In this document: positions 45,419-52,008 of the stretch, piece after piece
Layout: each line of letters begins with the position of its first letter
Position numbering within the stretch: position 1 is the first letter of the stretch
Program-made: the position numbers and the translations under genes
DNA from: Reclinomonas americana ATCC 50394
Lineage: Eukaryota > Jakobida > Jakobea > Jakobida
Assembly: GCA_048213135.1 (NCBI GenBank)
Contig: PS015352.1
Location: 1 to 52,008, forward strand
Direction of reading: 5' to 3'
Length of the DNA stretch: 52,008 nucleotides
Notes under the pieces: model-generated
Databases searched by the model: none
What the model was told of the DNA's origin: nothing
Seen by the model: only the letters and a program-made list of their open reading frames with translations

Positions 45419-46587
45419 ATGACAACCAAGGTGTGAATGTATGCGCACTTTTGCGTGGTTAGTGTCTGTGCATGCATTCATGTGCTTGTGCATGTGTGCG
45501 GTTGTTGTTTGTGTGTTGTGTTTGTCTTTGATTGCTGCTGCGTGAGTCTCACCACGAGTGATCAACACAGGTCGTTCAGAGTCTCGCTGTGGTGCAGTCG
45601 GTCGCCGTCACTCCCGATGGCAAGCACATTGTTGGTGGGTGCGAGGACAAGACCATCCGAGTGTGGTCTCTGGCGAATGGGGAAGAAGTGCGACGGCTGG
45701 AGGGACACTCTGGAAGGGTGTGGTCTGTCGCCATCACCCCAGATGGCCAACATATCGTGAGTGGAAGTGGAGACTGTACCGTGCGGATGTGGTCGCTGGC
45801 GAGTGGGGAAGTAGAGCGACGGCTGGTTGGACACGCCGACACTTTGACGTCTGTCGTCGTGACCCCCGATGGTCAGCACATTATCAGTGGGAGCTGGGAC
45901 TGCACAATACGAGTGTGGTCTCTGGCGAGTGGGGAGGAGGTGCGACGGTTGGAAGGAGGCGCTGGAGAGGTATACTCTGTTGCCGTCGCTCCCGATGGTA
46001 ACCACACTGCGACTGGGAGCGGGGACTGCACCGTGCGGGTGTGGTCGCTGGCGAATGGGACGGTGCGACAGCTGGCAGGTCACACTGGATGGGTGTATTG
46101 TGTCGCCGTCACCCCTGATGGTCAGCACATCGTGAGTGGGGGTGGAGACATCACCGTGCGGGTGTGGTCGCTGATGAGTGGAGACCAAGTGCGACGATTG
46201 GAGGGACACACTGGTACGGTGTGGTCTGTCGCCGTCACTCCAGATGGTCGGCGCATTGTTAGCGGGAGCGGAGACAGCACAATTCGGGTGTGGTCTCTGG
46301 AGAGTGGGGAGGAAGTACGACGGTTGGAGGGACATGACGGATGGGTGTCGTGTGTTGCTGTCTCTCCCGATGGTCAGCACATTGTCAGTGCGGGTGGCCA
46401 CGACAAGACCGTGAGAGTGTGGTCTACACCGCGTGGCCTCGCTCGTCTCGAACTCGACGCCGCGCGGTCGGCCATGCATGCCGTGCAGGAGATGCAGGAG
46501 GAAGAGGTAGACTCACGATGCCTTCCCGAGCTGGTTCTGCGCTGCTTTATCGTCGAGGATGCCGAGGTCGTCCTTTTCCGGTGCTGA
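45419..46587 (+). CDS. Array WD40 gene D, 342 aa, seven blades plus LRCF domain
   Basis: Exon 1 is 45419-45430 (MTTK), the intron 45431-45570 (GTGTGA...ACACAG), and exon 2 45571-46587. It starts MTTKVVQSLAVVQSVAV. Seven blades follow; blade 3 (TLTSVVVTPDGQHIISGS) and blade 4 (NHTATGSGD) are the most divergent. The C-terminal domain is STPRGLARLELDAARSAM, then LPELVLRCFIVEDAEV, ending VLFRC. The frame is open throughout. The second residue class of exon 1 (A/T) varies among copies while the final Lys and donor GTGTGA are kept. Confidence 0.85.
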
Positions 46588-47270
46588 GTCGGTGAGCCGA
46601 AGGGAGGGAGGGTTGCTGCTGGTGATTGTGAGTTTGTTTCCATGTCTTGCGAGGGAGAGCTGGTGATTATGCGGGTGCAGGTGGGGGAAGAGAGGACAAC
46701 AGAGGAGGGGAGAGAAGTCGACGTGGATGATGCAGCATTGTTCTCTGTGCTTGTTGCCCTATCATGTGAGTGAGGGAGAGGTAGTGAAGCATGTCTCTTG
46801 CTGTTTACGTGACTCTTTCTCACCTCAGTGTGTGTGTGTGCGAGCGAGATGAATCAATTGGAGTCTGTGATTTCATTTCCCCTCGTTGTGATGTCTGTTG
46901 TGCGTGCATCTTTCGCCGCTGCTATACGTGCCTCATGAGAGCGAGTCACCGTTGTCTGTTTCCCTCGCGTCTTGTTTGCACACTTTCTTGGCACCGCCAT
47001 ACTCTGCTTCCCATTGTGCACGTGCGACTGCGAAGAATGCCTGTCTTTCAGCTCTCTTTTTTTCTGCCTCCTGCAGAGTCTATCTCTTTCTCCGCCATCT
47101 CCCTGCCTTTGTGCGCTCATCTGATTCCCCAGTAATCCGCCCCTCCTTGTCGCACGCTCGAGGTCGAGCTGCTGGTCCGCTCACCGTGTTCCGATTGCCA
47201 TCCTGCCAGTCCATCATGGTGAGCATGTCGATGCCGAAGTGTGTGAGGTGGCCTGACTGCATGCTGACTC

Positions 47271-47308
<38 letters not shown>

Positions 47309-48757
47309 CAGAACCGGCCCTCGGCTGTCTTCTTGCCCAAACGCGTGTTGGTATCAGATGCTGATCGGTGTGTTTGTCAGTGAGACAGAGCAGATATCTC
47401 TCCCCGTCCTCTATTCCTTTATTCACAGCACACCGACATGCAGAGACCGTGGAAAGCATGTCGTGGCGATGACAGGCGTGATGTGCATTGCCCGTTGTCG
47501 ACCGTCTCCTCACTCACTCGGCTCCCCGCTCGCATCCCACCATGCACTCAGCAGTTGTGTGGCCCTGTTCTTCGTGATCTCTCTCTCCTCCTTCCTTCCC
47601 ACTCAATTCGTTCGTGCAGGTCGTGTGTATCATGGAGAGCGTGGCTGGGTGGATGTACACCTGCGTGCCGTGATGTGCGACATGGTTGCCTGGTCGGTGG
47701 ATCGTTTTCAAAGCCGACTGGCAAGTCTGAGCGGATTGATGGTGTGCGCACCTTGGCTGCCGCCGTCTCTGTCGAGTAATGATGCTAGTGGCCGTGGGAG
47801 ACTGCAGACGCGTGCTCGGCAATCTACTCATGGGTGACACATGCGTGTCGTGTTTCTCGATGGGTGGCCTGGTCGGTGGATCGTTTTTCAATCCCGACTG
47901 GCAAGTCGGAGCGAATCGATGATGTGCGCTTCTTGGTTGTTGCTCTCACTGCCGAGTGACAATGGTGGTGGCCATGGGAGACTGCAGACGCGCGCGTGGC
48001 CTGGTGCGTACGTGTTCTGCATCTGCGTTGAGGAAGAAGTCGGTGAGACTTGGAGATTTGACTGACTCAGTTCTGTGTGACAGGCGTGCTGGCAAGTGAC
48101 TCGTCACTGGCATGCGAAGACACGTGGTTCCGTGCCACACAGTGCATGCATGAGACGATTCACCGACCGACTGTGAGTGTGATTGAAGGCATGATTGTGA
48201 CTTGGGTAAGAGGAGGCGAGTCTCATGACGCAGCTGCCTCGTCCACCGCTGAGCTGCTGTGCTGGTCGCTCCTCTCCTGTACCGTTTGCATCATCGTGCC
48301 CTCATCAACCTCGCTGTGGGCCGATCCAAGGAGGTGAGGTGTCGTTGACTCGGTGCTCATTGGATTCTCGCGATCGGGTGTGCCGTGGCGTCAGCACACC
48401 AGGGCCACAACTGCGTATCCAAGCAGACCGACATGCCAGTCCTCGTTGGCAGAGAATGCAGGGCAGTAGAAAGAGAGTGTCGCTGGACAGCAGCGCGATG
48501 CAGTGGAGCGCCACCTTGTGTCGCCAGCATGTCCATTCTGCCTTTTTCTCATCGCGATCGACGAGTCCCATGTCGGTCTTCGAAAGCCCACAAGCATCAA
48601 CAAAGCCACATTGCTCTCATACTGCTGTATGTTATGTGGCGTACTGGCTGTAGCCTGGCGAGGGATGGGCGACGTCTCAGAGCAAGGCGGGAGAAGAAAG
48701 GCGGGAAACAGTGACAATCCCGAGCGAGCAAATCACACACGCACGCACGCACGAAGA
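46588..48757. repeat. Array intergenic unit D/E
   Basis: Copy of the 2.1-kb unit with two subrepeats (about 47688 and 47867). The paired GGCGGGA element is at 48683-48709. Confidence 0.7.
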
Positions 48758-49916
48758 ATGGCAACAGAGGTGTGAATGTATGCGCACTTTTGCGTGTTTG
48801 GTGTCTGTGCGTGCATTCGTGTGCTCGTGCATTCGTGTGCGGCAGTTGTTTATGTGTGTTTGTGCATGTGCGTCTCACCGCGAATGGTCGGCACAGATCA
48901 TTCAGAGTCTCGCAACTGTGCGATCCATCGCTGTCACTCCCGATGACAAGCACATTGTTGGTGGGTGCATGGACAGCTCCGTTCGTGTGTGGTCTTTGGC
49001 AAGTGGGAAAGAAGTGCGACGACTGGATGGACACACTTGTTCGGTGTTCTCTGTCGCCGTCACTCTTGATGGCCAGCTTATTGTCAGTGGGTGTGCAGAC
49101 AAGACGGTGCGGGTGTGGTTGCTGGCGAGTGGGGAAGAGGTGCGACGGTTAGAGGGACACGCCAACACTGTGACGTCTGTCGCCGTCACCCCTGATGGTC
49201 AACACATTGTGAGCGGCAGCAGCGACAACACTGTACGGGTGTGGTCACTGGCGAGTGGAGAAGAGGCGCGACGGCTGGAGGGACACACCGACACGGTGCG
49301 GTCTGTCGCTGTCACCCCCGATAGTCAGCATATAGTGAGTGGTAGCCACGATAACACAGTGCGAGTGTGGTTGATGGCGAGTGGGGAGGAGGTGCGACGG
49401 TTGGAGGGGCACACTGGATGGGTGTACTCTGGTGCTGTCACTCCAGATTGTCGGCATATTTTTAGTGGGAGTCGGGACAACACCGTGCGAGTGTGGTCAC
49501 TGACGAGTGGAGAAGAAGTGCGACGACTAGAAGGACACACTGGATGTGTGTCGTCGGTCACCGTCGCTCCCGATGGCCAGCACATCGTTGGCGGGTGCGG
49601 AGACCGCACCGTGCGGGTATGGTCTCTGGCGAGTGGAGAGGAGGTGCGACGCTTGGAGGGACACACCAACACGGTGCGGTCTGTCGCCGTCTCTCCCGAT
49701 GGTCTCCACATTGTAAGCGCGGGTGGCGACGACAAGACTGTGCGATTGTGGTCGACGCCGCGCGGCCTTGCTCGTCTCGAGCTCGACGCCGCGCGCGCGG
49801 CCATGCGAGCTGTGCAGGAGATGCAGGAGGATGAAGTAGATTCACGATGCCTTCCCGAGCTGGTTCTGCGCTGCTTTATCGTCGAGGATGCCGAGGTCGT
49901 CTCATTCTGGTGCTGA
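48758..49916 (+). CDS. Array WD40 gene E, 343 aa, seven blades plus LRCF domain
   Basis: Exon 1 is 48758-48769 (MATE; the usual Lys is Glu), the intron 48770-48896 (GTGTGA...GCACAG, the shortest in the array), and exon 2 48897-49916. It starts MATEIIQSLATVRSIAV. Seven blades follow, with blade-specific variation at WxxxS positions (SSVRVWSL, KTVRVWLL, NTVRVWLM). The C-terminal domain is STPRGLARLELDAARAAM, then LPELVLRCFIVEDAEV, ending VSFWC rather than VLFRC. Open throughout. Confidence 0.85.
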
Positions 49917-51958
49917 GTCGGTGAGTTGGAGAGAGGGAAGGTGGCTGCTGGAGAATGTGAGTTGTTTTTCTTGTTGTGCGAGGGAGAATGGGTGATCACG
50001 CGAGATGCAGGTGGGGAAGAGAGGATAACAGAGGAGAGAGATCGAGAGATCGCTGTTGATGGTGGTGAATTCTTCTCCCGTGTTTGTTGCCCTTTGATGT
50101 GAATGGGAGTGTGCGGTCGTGAAGCATGTCTCCCTCTGTTGGCGTGTCTCTTTCTCACCTCCATTTGTGTGCGAGCAAGACGAATCACCTGGAAATCTGG
50201 TGTCAATTTGTCCCGTTTGATGTCTGTTGTGCGTTCACGTCGTTCGTGTATGTGTGTGCCTCAGGAGAGCGAGTCACCGTTGTCTATTCCCTCGCATCTT
50301 CTTTTGCGCACCACTTTGGCATCACTGCTCTGCTTCCCATTGTGCCTGTGCGTGGCGGACATTTTCATCCCTTCTCTGCAGGATGCATGTCATTCCGGTC
50401 ATCTCTATCGATATCTGTCCCTTGTAGAGTCTCTCTCTCTTTCTCCGCCATCTCGCTGCCTTTGTGCGCTTATCCGCTTCCCCAGTCATCCACCCCTCCT
50501 TGCCGCACAAGCTCGAGGCCGAACATGCTGGTCTGCTCACCGTTTTCCTATTGCCATCGATTGCCAGTCCATCATGGTGAGCTTCCCGATACCGAAGTGT
50601 GTGAGATGGCCTGACTGCATACTGACTCCGCTCTCCCCCTATTGAAGGATGGATGTGTGTAAAGAAGCATCTCTTGGCTTGCTTCTTGACAAACGCGTGT
50701 TGGTATCAGGTGCTGATCGGTGTGTTTGTCAGTGAGACAGAGCAGATATCTCTTTCCTCCCTCCATTCCTTTGCTCACTGCGCACCGACATGCAGATGCG
50801 TTGGAGGCACGTTCTCCTCCTCGTTGTTCTGCGATGATTTGCAGGCGTGCTGTGCATCGCCCATTCCCGGCTGTCACCTCACTCACTCGGCTCCACACTC
50901 GCATCCCATCATGCACGAAGCAGGTGTGTGGACTTGTTCGTCTTGATCTCTCTTTCCTCTTTCGCTCCCACTCACCTCATTCATGCAGGTCATGCAGCCA
51001 TGGAGGCCGTGGCTGGGAGGATGTACACATGCGCGCGTGCCGTGATGTGCGATGGATGGCCTGGTCGGAGGATCGTATTCAATCCCGGCTGGCGAGTCGG
51101 AGCAGATCTATGATGTGGGCGCCTTGGCTGTTGCTGTTTCTGCCGAGTGACAAAGATGATGGCCATGGGAGACTGCAGACACACGCTCGGCCAGCAACAC
51201 ATGCATGGTGCGTGCGTGTTCTGCATCTGCGTTGAGGAAGAAGTTGGTGAGTTTCGGAGATCGACTGACTCAGTTCGGTGTGTGCCATGAACACAGGCGT
51301 GCTGGCAAGTGACTGGCATGCGAAGACACGTGGTTCCGTGCCACACAGTGCATGCATGAGACAATGCACCGACCGACTGTGAGTGTGATTGAAGTCACGA
51401 GGCATTGATTGTGACTTCAGTGAGAGGGAGGCGAGTCTCACGACACAGCTGCCTCTTCCATCGCTGAGCGGCTGTGCTGGTCGCTCCTCTCATATCCCTT
51501 GTGGCTCTTTTTCTTCATTGTCTCACCTCAACCTCGCTGTGGACCGATCCGAGGAGGTGAGGTGTCGCTGACTCGGTGCTCCATGGATTCTCGGGTGTGC
51601 CGTGGCATCAGCACACCAGGGCCACAGCTGCATGTCTAAGCAGACCGACATGCCAGTCCTCGTTGACAGAGAATGCAGGGCAGTAGAAAGAGAGTGTCGC
51701 TGGACAGCAGCGCGATGCAGTGGAGCGCCAACCTCGTGTCACCACCTTGCGCAAGCATGCTTGTCCATTCTGCCGATTTCTCATCGACGAGTCACATGTC
51801 GGTCTTCGAAAGCCCACAAGCATCATCGGAGTCACATTGCTCTCATACTGCTGTATGTTATGTGGCGTACTGGCTGTAGCCTGGCGAGGGATGAACGACT
51901 TCTCGGAGCAAGGCGGGAGAAGAAAGGCGGGAGACGGTGACAATCGCGAGCGAGCAAA

Positions 51959-51999
<41 letters not shown>

Positions 52000-52001
52000 G
52001 A
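49917..52001. repeat. Array intergenic unit E/F
   Basis: Copy of the 2.1-kb unit with one subrepeat (about 51057). The paired GGCGGGA element is at 51910-51936, followed by a (CA)n run up to the next ATG. Confidence 0.7.
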
Positions 52002-52008
52002 ATGGCAA
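52002..52008 (+). CDS. Start of array WD40 gene F (cut by window end)
   Basis: ATGGCAA at the window edge, in the same context (CACGGAGAATGGCAA) as the first exons of genes B-E and 3,244 bp after the start of E. The array therefore continues to the right. Confidence 0.7.

Noticed and set aside
35600-49916. Long minus-strand open frames opposite the WD40 exons
   Set aside because: They mirror the codon pattern of the repeats and have no independent motif.

Overview
This is nuclear DNA of an intron-rich, moderately GC-rich microbial eukaryote. Evidence: spliceosomal introns in nearly every gene; use of TAA, TAG and TGA as stops, so the standard code; a RING-less RGLG/copine-type vWA protein, a BAP31-like ER protein, a SANT/Myb protein and TKL-type kinase remains; and dense CT/GA microsatellites. 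Nothing in the sequence fixes the species; a free-living protist is the most I would say. The scaffold has 12 runs of N. Five are exactly 20 N and probably mark joins of unknown size, so some breaks may be assembly artefacts. All exon joins below were made by eye, by matching splice signals, reading phase and protein similarity.

1-26,750 is a gene-dense region. In order: the end of a TKL/receptor-like kinase (+), a seven-bladed WD40 protein (+), an unrecognised multi-exon gene (+), a 147-aa coiled-coil protein (-), a first exon of a Rossmann enzyme (+), the 3' end of UDP-glucose 6-dehydrogenase (-), the 3' half of UDP-galactopyranose mutase (+), a 283-aa unknown (-), a Q/H/S-rich protein (+), an 828-aa vWA protein (-), a SANT protein (+), a BAP31-like protein (+), two tandem paralogues of a second WD40 family (-), and the tail of a poly-Q protein (-). 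Several gene pairs are head to head over short intervals.

26,771-34,290 is mostly CT-rich, non-coding repeat arrays with periods of about 153, 180 and 270 bp. A few isolated exon-like segments are present that I could not assemble into a gene.

34,309-52,008 is a tandem array of about 3.3-kb units. Each unit carries one WD40 gene with a 12-nt first exon (M-A-T-K or a close variant), a 127-158-nt intron, and one large exon encoding about seven nearly identical WD blades plus a short C-terminal domain (LPELVLRCF). A degenerate remnant, five copies and the start of a sixth are visible. One copy has eight blades; two have frameshifts. The same C-terminal motif occurs in the divergent WD40 pair at 22,064-26,041, which links the two families.

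Two observations stand out. First, about a third of the introns I could resolve start with GTT (GTTGCG or GGTTCG) rather than GTGAGT or GTATGT. Second, the WD40 array looks like a rapidly duplicating, internally homogenised gene family with its own signature domain and a conserved upstream element; I infer, without proof, a recognition-type repertoire.
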